Assembly: GCF_001555965.1 (NCBI RefSeq)
Contig: NZ_LSHX01000006.1
Coordinates: forward strand, 1-7,149
Source of the DNA: Sphingomonas sp. CCH21-G11
Lineage (GTDB): Bacteria > Pseudomonadota > Alphaproteobacteria > Sphingomonadales > Sphingomonadaceae
DNA length: 7,149 nt
Direction of reading: 5' to 3'
In this document: positions 1 to 6,256 of the stretch, piece by piece
How positions within the stretch are numbered: position 1 is the first letter of the stretch
Layout: every line of letters starts with the position of its first letter
Notes under the pieces: generated by a model
What the model saw: the letters and a program-made list of their open reading frames with translations, nothing else
The model's database searches: none
What the model was told of the DNA's origin: nothing
Position numbers and translations under genes: made by a program

Positions 1-50
1 GTTCCGGAAGGGGGATATGGGGCGGCCTACGCCTATTTCTCGTGTTCCGT

Positions 51-121
51 TCGTTTCGAGCGCAGTCGAGAAACGTCTCGGTGCGCGTGCCATTCGCGTT
101 TCTCGACTTCGCTCGAAACGA
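51..121. repeat. Inverted repeat, 25-bp arms with one mismatch
   Basis: The left arm (51-75) and right arm (97-121) are reverse complements at 24 of 25 positions. They are separated by 21 nt (76-96). The right arm reads cgtttctcgacttcgctcga and continues aacga; the only difference is one base in the middle of the arm. Each arm also begins and ends with a short CGTTTC/GAAACG pair, so each can fold on itself. It lies about 180 nt beyond the gyrA stop. From memory this resembles GC-rich intergenic repeats scattered in sphingomonad genomes; dispersal cannot be shown from one window. It could act as a transcript-end hairpin, but no T tract follows on either side. Confidence 0.85.
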
Positions 122-215
122 GCGGGGTTTGGTGCGAAACAAACGAGGGTCCGCTCGAACCAGCGGGGTGTGACGGGAAACAAGCAGCGGTTTGCTCGAA
201 ACCACCGGGTAGCAA
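111..215. repeat. Degenerate ~41-nt tandem repeat
   Basis: The heptamer GCTCGAA recurs at 111, 153 and 194, that is at spacings of 42 and 41 nt. Units 1 and 2 align at roughly three quarters of positions by eye. They share GCTCGAA at the start, AGCGGGGT about 10 nt in, and GAAACAA about 25 nt in. Unit 3 is partial and fades after about 20 nt. The first unit overlaps the right arm of the inverted repeat at 51-121, so the array may have grown from that element. The right boundary is approximate. Confidence 0.5.
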
Positions 216-245
216 TGCGGCGTGATGTCGTGCGCGGTGGACAGG

Positions 246-265
246 CCCCACCCCAACCCCTCCCC
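246..265 (-). other. Potential G-quadruplex motif
   Basis: The plus strand carries four C4 runs at 246-249, 251-254, 257-260 and 262-265, separated by A, AA and T. The minus strand therefore has four G4 runs with loops of 1, 2 and 1 nt. This is close to ideal for a stable parallel G-quadruplex. The G-rich strand is also the gyrA mRNA sense strand, about 37-56 nt past the gyrA stop, so an RNA quadruplex could form at the 3' end if transcription reads that far. The last two C runs also form the outer part of the hairpin at 257-299. Confidence 0.6.
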
Positions 266-299
266 TGAGCCGAAGGCGAGCGCAGCTCAACGGGAGGGG
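257..299 (-). terminator. Hairpin just downstream of gyrA
   Basis: Positions 257-264 pair with 292-299 (8 bp, CCCCTCCC with GGGAGGGG). After a small asymmetric internal loop, 266-270 pair with 285-289 (TGAGC with GCTCA), leaving a 14-nt loop. In the gyrA direction the stem begins 2 nt after the TAG stop. There is no U tract, and G-rich sequence follows, so it may be an imperfect terminator, an mRNA 3'-end stabiliser, or a dispersed repeat unit serving as either. It can compete with quadruplex formation over 257-265. Confidence 0.5.
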
Positions 300-301
300 C
301 T

Positions 302-3091
302 CTACTCCGCCTCTTCCTCGTCCGTCGGATCTTCCGTCCCGGTGCCGTCGTCGACCTGAACCGACTTGGCGGGATCGGTGTCGATCGCGACGTCCTGGGC
401 GACCATCGCCTCGGCCTCGTTCTCGGGCTCCTGATCCTCGTCGATGCGGGCGACGCCGACGACATGCTCGCCGGGCGCGACGTCGAAGAGGCGCACGCCG
501 GCGGTGCCGCGGCCGATGACGCGCAGCGACGCGAGCGGGATGCGGATCAGCTTGGCCTGGTCGGTGACGAGCATCAGCTGGTCGGCGACGCGCGCGGGGA
601 AGCTGGCGACGACGCGGCCGTTGCGGGCGATGTTGTCGATGTTGACGATCCCCTGGCCCCCGCGCCCGGTGCGGCGATATTCATAGGCCGAGCTCAGTTT
701 GCCATAGCCGTTGGCGCAGACGGTGAGGATGAACTGTTCGCGCTCGACCATCGCGGCGAAGCGGTCGGCCGACAGCGCGCATTCGCCCTCGCGCTCGCCC
801 TTCCACGGGGCGAAACGCAGATATTCCTCGCGCTCCTCCGCGCTCGCGCCCGAGCGATGGAGGATCGACAGCGAAATGACCTCGTCTCCGTCGCGGAGCG
901 TCATGCCGCGCACGCCGGTCGATGCACGGCTCTGGAACGCGCGGACATCGTCGCCGGGGAAGCGGATCGCCTTGCCGTCGCGCGATGCGAGCAGCACGTC
1001 GTCATTCTCGTCGAGCAACGCGACGCCGATCAGGCGGTCGTCGGCGTCGTCGCCCTCGAACTTCATCGCGATCTTGCCGTTCGAGGGCACGTTGGTGAAC
1101 GCGTCCATCGAATTGCGCCGCACCGAGCCCCGGGCGGTGGCGAACATGACGTGGAGCTTGCCCCACTCCGCCTCGTCCTCGGGCAGCGGCAGCACGGTCG
1201 AAATCGTCTCGCCATTGGCGAGCGGCAGCAGGTTGATCATCGGCCGTCCGCGCGTGGCCGGGCCGCCCTCGGGCAGCTTCCACACCTTCATCCGATAGAC
1301 CTTGCCCAGCGTCGAGAAGAACAGGACGGGGGTGTGCGTCGAGGTGACGAACAGGTTGGTGACCGCGTCCTCGTCCTTGGTCGCCATGCCGGCGCGGCCC
1401 TTGCCCCCGCGCGCCTGGGCGCGGAAGGTGTCAAGCGGGGTGCGCTTGATATAGCCTTCGAGCGTGACGGTGACGACCATCTCCTCGCGCTCGATCAGGT
1501 CCTCGTCCTCGATCCCGTCGGCAGCGGCGGCAATCTCGGTGCGGCGCGGGGTGGCGTACTGATCGCGCACGGCGCGCAGCTCGTCGGTGAGCACCGCGTA
1601 GAGGCGGGCACGGTTGGCGAGGATCTCGAGCAGCTCGGCGATCGATTCGGCCAGCGTCTTCAGTTCGTCGCCGATCTCGTCGCGGCCGAGCGCGGTCAGG
1701 CGGTGGAGGCGCAGGTCGAGGATGGCGCGGACCTGGGCATCGGAGAGGCGGTAGACGTCGCCCTCGACCTCATGCTCGACCGCCTCGACCAGGCGGATAT
1801 AGGGCGCGATTTCCGCCACCGGCCATTCGCGCATCAGCAGCTTCGTGCGTGCCTCCACCGGCGAGGCGGAGCCGCGGATGATCCTGACCACCTCGTCGAG
1901 ATTGGTGACCGCGATGACGAGGCCGAGCAACAGATGCGCCCGCTCGCGCGCTTTCGCGAGCTCGAACTTCGAGCGGCGGGTGATGACCTCCTCGCGGAAC
2001 TTGACGAACGCCTCGATGATGTCGCGCAGGTTGAGCAGCTCAGGCCGGCCGCCGCGGATCGCCAGCATGTTGGCGGGGAAGCTCGACTGGGCGGGCGTGT
2101 GCCGCCACAGCTGGTTGAGCACGACGTCGGGGGTCGCGTCGCGCTTGAGGTCGATGACGATGCGGACGCCCTCGCGGTTCGATTCGTCGCGGATGTCGCT
2201 GACGCCCTCGATCCGCTTGTCCTTGGCGGCCTCGGCGATCTTTTCGACGAGGCCCGACTTGCCGGTCTGGAACGGGATTTCGGTGAGCACGATCGAACGG
2301 CGCTCGCCGCGCGTCTCGGTGATGTGGCGCGAGCGCACGATGATCGAGCCGCGCCCGGTTTCATAGGCCGAACGGCAGCCCGAGCGACCGAGGATCACCG
2401 CGCCGGTCGGAAAGTCGGGGCCGGGCACGATCTCCATCAGCTCCTCGAGCGAGATCGGGCCGTCGCCGTCGAGCATCCGCTGGATATGCGCCAGGCACGC
2501 GTCGATCACCTCGCCCAGATTGTGCGGCGGAATGTTGGTCGCCATGCCGACCGCGATGCCGCCGGCGCCGTTGACGAGCAGGTTGGGAAAGCGCGCGGGC
2601 AGAACCGACGGCTCGCTCTCCGACCCGTCATAATTGGGGACGAAGTCGACCGTATCCTTGTCGAGATCGTCGAGCAGCGCGTTGGCGATCCGGGCGAGGC
2701 GCGATTCGGTGTAGCGCATCGCGGCGGGCCGGTCGGGGTCCATCGACCCGAAATTGCCCTGGCCGTCGATCAGCGGGACGCGCATCGACCAGTCCTGGGC
2801 CATGCGGGCCAGCGCCTCGTAGATCGAGCTGTCGCCGTGCGGGTGGTATTTACCCATCACGTCGCCGACGATGCGCGCCGATTTGCGATACGGCTTGCCC
2901 GCGACATAGCCGCTTTCATAGGCCGAATAGAGGATGCGGCGGTGCACGGGTTTCAGCCCGTCGCGGACATCGGGCAGCGCGCGCGCGACGATGACCGACA
3001 TCGCATAGTCGAGATAGCTCGACCGCATTTCGTCGACGATCGAGATGGGCGTGATGTCGGAGGGGTCGGCGAGGAGCGTCTCGTCGGTCAA
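302..3091 (-). CDS. gyrA: DNA gyrase subunit A
   Basis: This is the ATP-dependent type IIA topoisomerase subunit that breaks and rejoins DNA. As A2B2 with GyrB it introduces negative supercoils. The 929-residue product begins with the breakage-reunion domain (ISIVDEM at 16-22, [15 protein letters not shown] at 41-55). The fluoroquinolone-determining region is at about 72-111 with [10 protein letters not shown] at 83-92, and the catalytic tyrosine is Tyr127 in AAMRYTE. The GyrA box QARGGKG (559-565) opens the C-terminal beta-pinwheel and favours gyrase over ParC. A degenerate copy of the box occurs near 807-813. The chain is longer than the 875 residues of E. coli GyrA, with an insertion-like segment at about 745-790 and an acidic tail from about 884. 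The start is TTG: no in-frame ATG or GTG was found just upstream, and starting at Met22 would remove conserved residues. No Shine-Dalgarno sequence is obvious. It probably has its own promoter at 3131-3159. Confidence 0.97.
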   Translation of the reverse strand: MTDETLLADPSDITPISIVDEMRSSYLDYAMSVIVARALPDVRDGLKPVHRRILYSAYESGYVAGKPYRKSARIVGDVMGKYHPHGDSSIYEALARMAQDWSMRVPLIDGQGNFGSMDPDRPAAMRYTESRLARIANALLDDLDKDTVDFVPNYDGSESEPSVLPARFPNLLVNGAGGIAVGMATNIPPHNLGEVIDACLAHIQRMLDGDGPISLEELMEIVPGPDFPTGAVILGRSGCRSAYETGRGSIIVRSRHITETRGERRSIVLTEIPFQTGKSGLVEKIAEAAKDKRIEGVSDIRDESNREGVRIVIDLKRDATPDVVLNQLWRHTPAQSSFPANMLAIRGGRPELLNLRDIIEAFVKFREEVITRRSKFELAKARERAHLLLGLVIAVTNLDEVVRIIRGSASPVEARTKLLMREWPVAEIAPYIRLVEAVEHEVEGDVYRLSDAQVRAILDLRLHRLTALGRDEIGDELKTLAESIAELLEILANRARLYAVLTDELRAVRDQYATPRRTEIAAAADGIEDEDLIEREEMVVTVTLEGYIKRTPLDTFRAQARGGKGRAGMATKDEDAVTNLFVTSTHTPVLFFSTLGKVYRMKVWKLPEGGPATRGRPMINLLPLANGETISTVLPLPEDEAEWGKLHVMFATARGSVRRNSMDAFTNVPSNGKIAMKFEGDDADDRLIGVALLDENDDVLLASRDGKAIRFPGDDVRAFQSRASTGVRGMTLRDGDEVISLSILHRSGASAEEREEYLRFAPWKGEREGECALSADRFAAMVEREQFILTVCANGYGKLSSAYEYRRTGRGGQGIVNIDNIARNGRVVASFPARVADQLMLVTDQAKLIRIPLASLRVIGRGTAGVRLFDVAPGEHVVGVARIDEDQEPENEAEAMVAQDVAIDTDPAKSVQVDDGTGTEDPTDEEEAE

Positions 3092-3130
3092 ATGCTGGCG
3101 CTTTCGGAAGAGTGTGTCAGTTCTGGGTCG

Positions 3131-3159
3131 GTCTTAGACCCTGGCGACGTGACTGCCAA
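3131..3159 (-). promoter_or_regulatory. Candidate gyrA promoter
   Basis: On the minus strand a -35-like TTGGCA (3154-3159) is followed by exactly 17 nt and a -10-like TAAGAC (3131-3136). The -35 matches the sigma-70 consensus at 5 of 6 positions and the -10 at 3 of 6. Transcription would start near 3124, leaving a leader of about 30 nt before the TTG start at 3091. The -10 lies inside an 11-bp odd palindrome, GGTCTTAGACC (3130-3140), which could be an operator or chance. Confidence 0.45.
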
Positions 3160-3163
3160 GTCT

Positions 3164-3185
3164 CGCGCGTGCGCGCGTGCGCGCG
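3164..3185. other. Alternating pyrimidine-purine (Z-DNA-prone) tract
   Basis: Twenty-two consecutive bases strictly alternate pyrimidine and purine. Most steps are CG, with two TG steps, arranged as two and a fraction copies of CGCGCGTG. Such CG-rich alternation is the classic sequence type that flips to left-handed Z-DNA under negative supercoiling. It ends 5 bp upstream of the candidate gyrA -35 box. No protein-coding role is apparent. Confidence 0.7.
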
Positions 3186-3214
3186 GGGAGAGCAACCGCC
3201 GCCCGAGAAACCGA

Positions 3215-3284
3215 GCGTCGCCCCGGCGGAGGCCGGGGCCTGCCCGCTATTGGCCAGAGGCCCCGGCCTCCGCCGGGGCGACGC
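3215..3284. repeat. Perfect 26-bp inverted repeat after the yaaA-SDR operon
   Basis: The arms 3215-3240 and 3259-3284 are perfect reverse complements over 26 bp, with an 18-nt loop (3241-3258). The arm core is CCCCGGCGGAGGCCGGGG. In the direction of the SDR gene the stem starts 4 nt after its TGA stop, so it very likely ends or protects that transcript and insulates gyrA from read-through. No U tract follows. Similar GGCGGAGGCCGGGG hairpins are, from memory, common dispersed intergenic repeats in sphingomonads, so its origin may be a repeat element rather than a dedicated terminator. Confidence 0.85.
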
Positions 3285-3288
3285 CTCG

Positions 3289-3987
3289 TCAGAACGGGAC
3301 TTCCTCGCCGTCCCAGGCGAAGAGCTTGCCGCTGTCCTGGGGTTTGAGCCCCTCGATCACGTCGAGCAGCTGGAGCGCGGCGCGTTCGGCGTCGAACAGC
3401 TTGCCCGGCGCGACATTGCCCTGGAACGGCCGGCTGAGCGCGGTGTCGACGGTGCCGGGATGGAGCGCGACGACGATCGAACGGTCGCTGCGCCGCTTCG
3501 ATTCGATCGCGAAATTGCGGATCAGCATGTTGAGCGCGGCCTTCGACGCGCGATAGCCGTGCCAGCCGCCGAGCCGGTTGTCGGCGATGCTGCCGACGCG
3601 CGCGGAGAGGGCGGCGAACACCGGCTTGCCCTCGCGCGGGAGCAGCGGGAGGAAATGCTTGGCGACCAGCGCGGGGCCGATCGCATTGATCGCATAGACC
3701 CGCGCCAGCCAGTCGCCGTCGAGATCGCGCAGCGCCTTTTCCGGGCCGCGCGCATCGTCGTGGAGGATGCCGGTCGCGACGAACACCAGCGTCGGCGCGG
3801 GCCCGGTGGCGACGCGGGCCGCGGCGGCGGCGATGCTCGCCTCGTCGGTCAGGTCGAGGTGACGATCGCCGTCGAAGCTGCGGGCGAAGCGCCAGACGCG
3901 GGCGAACGTCCCCTCGGCCTCGATCGCGTCGGCAAAGGCACCGCCGATCCCGCCCGACGCGCCGATCACCACCGCGCTGCCGGTCAT
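3289..3987 (-). CDS. SDR family NAD(P)-dependent oxidoreductase (C-factor-like)
   Basis: This 232-residue protein is a classical short-chain dehydrogenase/reductase, a cytosolic Rossmann-fold enzyme using NAD(P)(H). The nucleotide-binding loop GASGGIG is at 9-15, an Asp-Leu-Thr typical of the adenine pocket at 45-47, and an Asn-Ala (NAIG, 101-104) takes the place of the usual NNAG. The catalytic YRASK is at 145-149 (Tyr145, Lys149), preceded by SARVGS (128-133), which supplies the active-site Ser. The ending HPGTVDTALSRPF (176-188) and the GKLF motif are characteristic of the carbonyl reductase/C-factor (CsgA-like) branch. The substrate cannot be deduced. The start is the ATG overlapping the yaaA stop (ATGA), which implies translational coupling. 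A longer reading frame to 4326 exists but lies within yaaA, so it was not used. Confidence 0.93.
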   Translation of the reverse strand: MTGSAVVIGASGGIGGAFADAIEAEGTFARVWRFARSFDGDRHLDLTDEASIAAAAARVATGPAPTLVFVATGILHDDARGPEKALRDLDGDWLARVYAINAIGPALVAKHFLPLLPREGKPVFAALSARVGSIADNRLGGWHGYRASKAALNMLIRNFAIESKRRSDRSIVVALHPGTVDTALSRPFQGNVAPGKLFDAERAALQLLDVIEGLKPQDSGKLFAWDGEEVPF

Positions 3988-4751
3988 GCGCCGGCCCCGC
4001 GCACGAAGCGCCACGCATCGTCGGTGCTGGCGGCGGCGTCGAAGCGATAGCCGTCGCTGTCGAAGCCGCGCATCGCGTCGACATCGGTGACGCGATGCTC
4101 GCACATCCAGCGCGCCATCATGCCGCGCGCGCGCTTGGCGTCGAAGCTGACGAACTGCGGGCCGTCCGGGGTGGCGCGGCGGAAATCGACCTCGATCACG
4201 CGCAGGCCGGCGGGGAGCCTGCCGGCGACAGCGCCCCAATATTCCTGGCTGGCGAGATTGAGGATCGTGTCGGTACCCGCCGCGTCGGCGTCCGCGGCGA
4301 TTTCCCGCGCGATGCGGTCCTGCCAATAAGCATAGAGATCCCTGGCCCTGCCGGGTGCCCAGCGCGTGCCCATTTCGAGGCGATAGGGTCGCATCGCGTC
4401 CAGCGGGCGCAGCAGGCCGTAGAGGCCGGACAGGATGCGGACATGATCCTGGGCGAAGGCGATCGCTTCCGGCTCAAGGCTCGCGGCCTCGAACCCGCGA
4501 TAGACGTCGCCCGCAAAGGCGAACAGCGCCGGGCGCGACGGCGCGTCGTCAAAGCCGCGAAAGCGACCGGCGTTGAGCGCGGCCAGCTTGTCGGAAATGT
4601 GCATCAGCTTCGACAGCCGGGCGACCGAGAGGCGGGCGGCGCCGCGCGCGATCGTCGCCGCATCCTCCGCGAAGCGGGGCGTGGAGGCCGGCCGGTCGGG
4701 GAGCTGCCCGGAATAGTCGAGCGTCTTGGCAGGGGACAGAATGGCGATCAT
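3984..4751 (-). CDS. yaaA: Peroxide stress protein YaaA (DUF328/UPF0246)
   Basis: The 255-residue product matches YaaA in length (E. coli 258) and along its whole sequence: SPAKTLD at 6-12, KLMHIS at 48-53, FAGDVY at 79-84, RILSGLYGLLRPLD at 105-118, MRPYRLEMG at 120-128, NLAS at 165-168 and FDAKRARGMMARW at 203-215. In E. coli YaaA limits free intracellular iron during hydrogen peroxide stress and is under OxyR; its biochemical activity is still not fully settled, although DNA binding has been described. The frame is open to an upstream ATG at 4838, but family members begin at the MIAILSPAKTLD equivalent, so 4751 is the better start. The upstream Shine-Dalgarno sequence is weak. It is first in a two-gene unit with the SDR gene. 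Confidence 0.95.
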   Translation of the reverse strand: MIAILSPAKTLDYSGQLPDRPASTPRFAEDAATIARGAARLSVARLSKLMHISDKLAALNAGRFRGFDDAPSRPALFAFAGDVYRGFEAASLEPEAIAFAQDHVRILSGLYGLLRPLDAMRPYRLEMGTRWAPGRARDLYAYWQDRIAREIAADADAAGTDTILNLASQEYWGAVAGRLPAGLRVIEVDFRRATPDGPQFVSFDAKRARGMMARWMCEHRVTDVDAMRGFDSDGYRFDAAASTDDAWRFVRGAGA

Positions 4752-4758
4752 GCCGCCG

Positions 4759-4787
4759 CAGCTAGCGGGTGCGGGTGCGCCGGTCAA
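4759..4787 (-). promoter_or_regulatory. Weak candidate yaaA promoter
   Basis: On the minus strand TTGACC (4782-4787) is separated by 17 nt from TAGCTG (4759-4764). The -35 is good (5 of 6), the -10 is poor. If real, transcription would start at or next to the yaaA ATG (4751), giving a leaderless or nearly leaderless mRNA. This would fit the lack of a strong ribosome binding site, but the -10 match is too weak for more than a suggestion. Confidence 0.2.
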
Positions 4788-4854
4788 AACGGCCAAGGGG
4801 TCAGGGGTGCCCCGCCAATCCGGCGTCCGGTCATTCAACCACGGTTCAGTGGTG

Positions 4855-4879
4855 GGAACCGAAAGGCGGTGCGAGCGTC
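4855..4879 (+). promoter_or_regulatory. Possible EcfG-type general stress promoter
   Basis: GGAAC (4855-4859) is followed after 16 nt by CGTC (4876-4879). The alphaproteobacterial general stress sigma factor EcfG recognises GGAAC-N16/17-CGTT, so the match is complete at -35 and 3 of 4 at -10. It lies about 80 nt upstream of the exported TPR-like gene and points towards it. A site this short can occur by chance. Confidence 0.3.
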
Positions 4880-4885
4880 GATCGC

Positions 4886-4914
4886 TTGAAAGCCCCCGTT
4901 GCGCGAATTACAGC
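4886..4914 (+). promoter_or_regulatory. Candidate housekeeping promoter of the TPR-like gene
   Basis: TTGAAA (4886-4891, 5 of 6 matches to the sigma-70 -35) is followed by 17 nt and TACAGC (4909-4914, 3 of 6). Transcription would start near 4921, giving a leader of about 37 nt that contains the GGAG ribosome binding site at 4945-4948. Confidence 0.35.
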
Positions 4915-4957
4915 GGCGTCAACGGGTGACCGCATGCAGGAACTGGAGATATCGAAA

Positions 4958-6241
4958 ATGAAGTTGCTTTCGTCAGCCGCGATCGCGTCGGCCCTGGTGC
5001 TCGGTGCGGCTTCCGTCGTCGCGACCGCGCCCGCCGAAGCGCAGAAAAAGAAAAAGGAAGAAGCGCCCAAGGTCGAGATCAGCAAGGAATTCCGTGACGC
5101 GATCGTCGCCGGCGACACCGCCGCCAAGGCGGGCGACATCGCCACCGCCGAGACGCAGCTCGCCGCCGCGGAGGCGGTGATGAAGAGCGAAGACGAAAAA
5201 TACTTCGCCGCCCAGCTGCGCCTGCAGATCGCCAACAAGAAGAACGACACGCCCGGCATGGTGCGCGCGCTCGACACGCTGATCGCCAGCCCCAAGACGC
5301 CGGCGACCGACCTTGCCCGTTTCAACTATGTCCGCGGGGTCACGACGCTGGAGGGCAAGCAGCCCGCGCAGGCGCTGCCCTATCTGATCAAGGCGCGCGA
5401 GCTGGGTTTCCAGGATCCCGACCTGAACCTGCGCATCGCAGGCGCAAAGGTCGACAGCGGGGACCTGAACGGCGGGATCGCCGACCTGGAGCGCGCGATC
5501 GCCGAGCGCGAGGCCGGCGGCGCGGCCAAGGCCCCCGAACAATGGTATCGCTATGCCGCGAGCAAGCTGCAGGCGGCGAAGGACGAAGCGCAGCTCGCCG
5601 AATGGCTGCGCCGGCTGGTCCGCGCCTATCCCACCGCCGAAAACTGGCGCACCGCGATCAACATCTATCGAACCAGCGGCTCGCGCGGGGTCGACGATCT
5701 CGACCGCGAGGGCCGGATCGAGCTGTATCGCCTGATGCGCGCGACCAACGCGCTCGCCGACCAGAACGACTATATCCTCTATGCCGACGCCGCCAACAAC
5801 GCGGGTCTGCGCTATGAGACGGTCGCGGTGATCGACGAGGGTCGCGCGTCGGGCAAGGTCCCGGCGTCGAGCAACCTGAACGGGCTCTACACCGCCGCCA
5901 AGCAGGCGATTTCGCGCGAGGGTTCGCTCGCCACGCTGGAGAAGGAGGCGATGGCGGCCAAGGACGGCAAGCTCGCGCTGCTGGCGGCCAATTCCTATCT
6001 GGGCACCAAGCAGTTCGCCAAGGCGGTGCCGCTGTATCGCGCCGCGCTCCAGAAGGGCGGGGTGAACACGGCGGCCGCGACGGTGAGCCTGGGCGCCGCG
6101 CTCGCCCAGTCGGGCCAGCAGGCCGAGGCGAAGCAGATCCTGGCGGGGGTCAGCGATCCGCTGCGCAAGGAGCTTGCAGCATTCTGGACGCTCTATGCGG
6201 ATACCCGCGCGGCCGCGCCGGCGCCGGCGGCCGCATCCTGA
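4958..6241 (+). CDS. Exported TPR-like repeat protein, function unknown
   Basis: The 427-residue product starts with a Sec signal peptide: Lys2, a hydrophobic core at about 3-23, and an Ala-Glu-Ala cleavage motif giving a mature N-terminus at Gln29. A basic run of four lysines (30-33) follows at once. The rest is mostly helical and Ala-rich with TPR-like helix pairs; the clearest are at about 341-374 (AANSYLGTKQFAKAVPLYRAAL) and 375-400 (SLGAALAQSGQQAEAKQIL). Weaker ones occur at about 43-75 and 118-185. It ends in an Ala/Pro tail (418-427). It is likely a periplasmic scaffold or partner-binding protein; no enzymatic motif is visible. ATG 4958 is chosen because GGAG (4945-4948) sits 9 nt upstream and the signal peptide begins there. 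The in-frame ATG at 4934 would add MQELEISK and spoil the signal sequence. It is probably monocistronic. Confidence 0.88.
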   Translation: MKLLSSAAIASALVLGAASVVATAPAEAQKKKKEEAPKVEISKEFRDAIVAGDTAAKAGDIATAETQLAAAEAVMKSEDEKYFAAQLRLQIANKKNDTPGMVRALDTLIASPKTPATDLARFNYVRGVTTLEGKQPAQALPYLIKARELGFQDPDLNLRIAGAKVDSGDLNGGIADLERAIAEREAGGAAKAPEQWYRYAASKLQAAKDEAQLAEWLRRLVRAYPTAENWRTAINIYRTSGSRGVDDLDREGRIELYRLMRATNALADQNDYILYADAANNAGLRYETVAVIDEGRASGKVPASSNLNGLYTAAKQAISREGSLATLEKEAMAAKDGKLALLAANSYLGTKQFAKAVPLYRAALQKGGVNTAAATVSLGAALAQSGQQAEAKQILAGVSDPLRKELAAFWTLYADTRAAAPAPAAAS

Positions 6242-6256
6242 GCCCAACGTAAACGA

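Larger units (their letters stand above)
1..301. other. Repeat-rich intergenic region downstream of gyrA
   Basis: No convincing gene is visible in these 301 bases. Two frames stay open (17-268 plus and 33-290 minus), but their translations are Arg/Gly-rich products of the repeats themselves and resemble no family I know. The region holds a 25-bp inverted repeat (51-121), degenerate tandem copies of a ~41-nt unit (from 111 to about 215), a run of four C4 tracts (246-265) and a hairpin next to the gyrA stop (257-299). A neighbouring gene may lie just left of the window edge, but nothing here identifies it. Confidence 0.7.

Noticed and set aside
17..290. Short open frames on both strands left of gyrA
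   Set aside because: They are made of the repeats; both translations are Arg-rich and lack recognisable features or a ribosome binding site.
3130..3140. 11-bp odd palindrome over the gyrA -10 box as an operator
   Set aside because: It has only 5-bp arms and no second copy nearby; kept as a note in the promoter entry.
464..3556. 1030-codon open frame on the plus strand, opposite gyrA
   Set aside because: It mirrors gyrA codon by codon and continues through the intergenic region into the SDR gene. The translation is Arg/Ala/Asp/Gly-rich without family motifs, as expected for an antisense shadow in GC-rich DNA, while gyrA is unmistakable.
3112..4050. 312-codon plus-strand frame over the inverted repeat and the SDR gene
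   Set aside because: It runs through the hairpin repeat and lies antisense to a clear SDR protein with intact motifs.
4752..4838. N-terminal extension of YaaA by 29 residues
   Set aside because: Family members start at the SPAKTLD region; the extension is Pro/Ala/Gly-rich and covers the probable promoter.
4838..4860. Overlapping short dyads ACCAC/GTGGT and GGTTC/GAACC
   Set aside because: The arms are only 5 bp and compete with each other; such pairs are expected by chance in GC-rich DNA. The GGAAC part is reported as a possible EcfG site instead.
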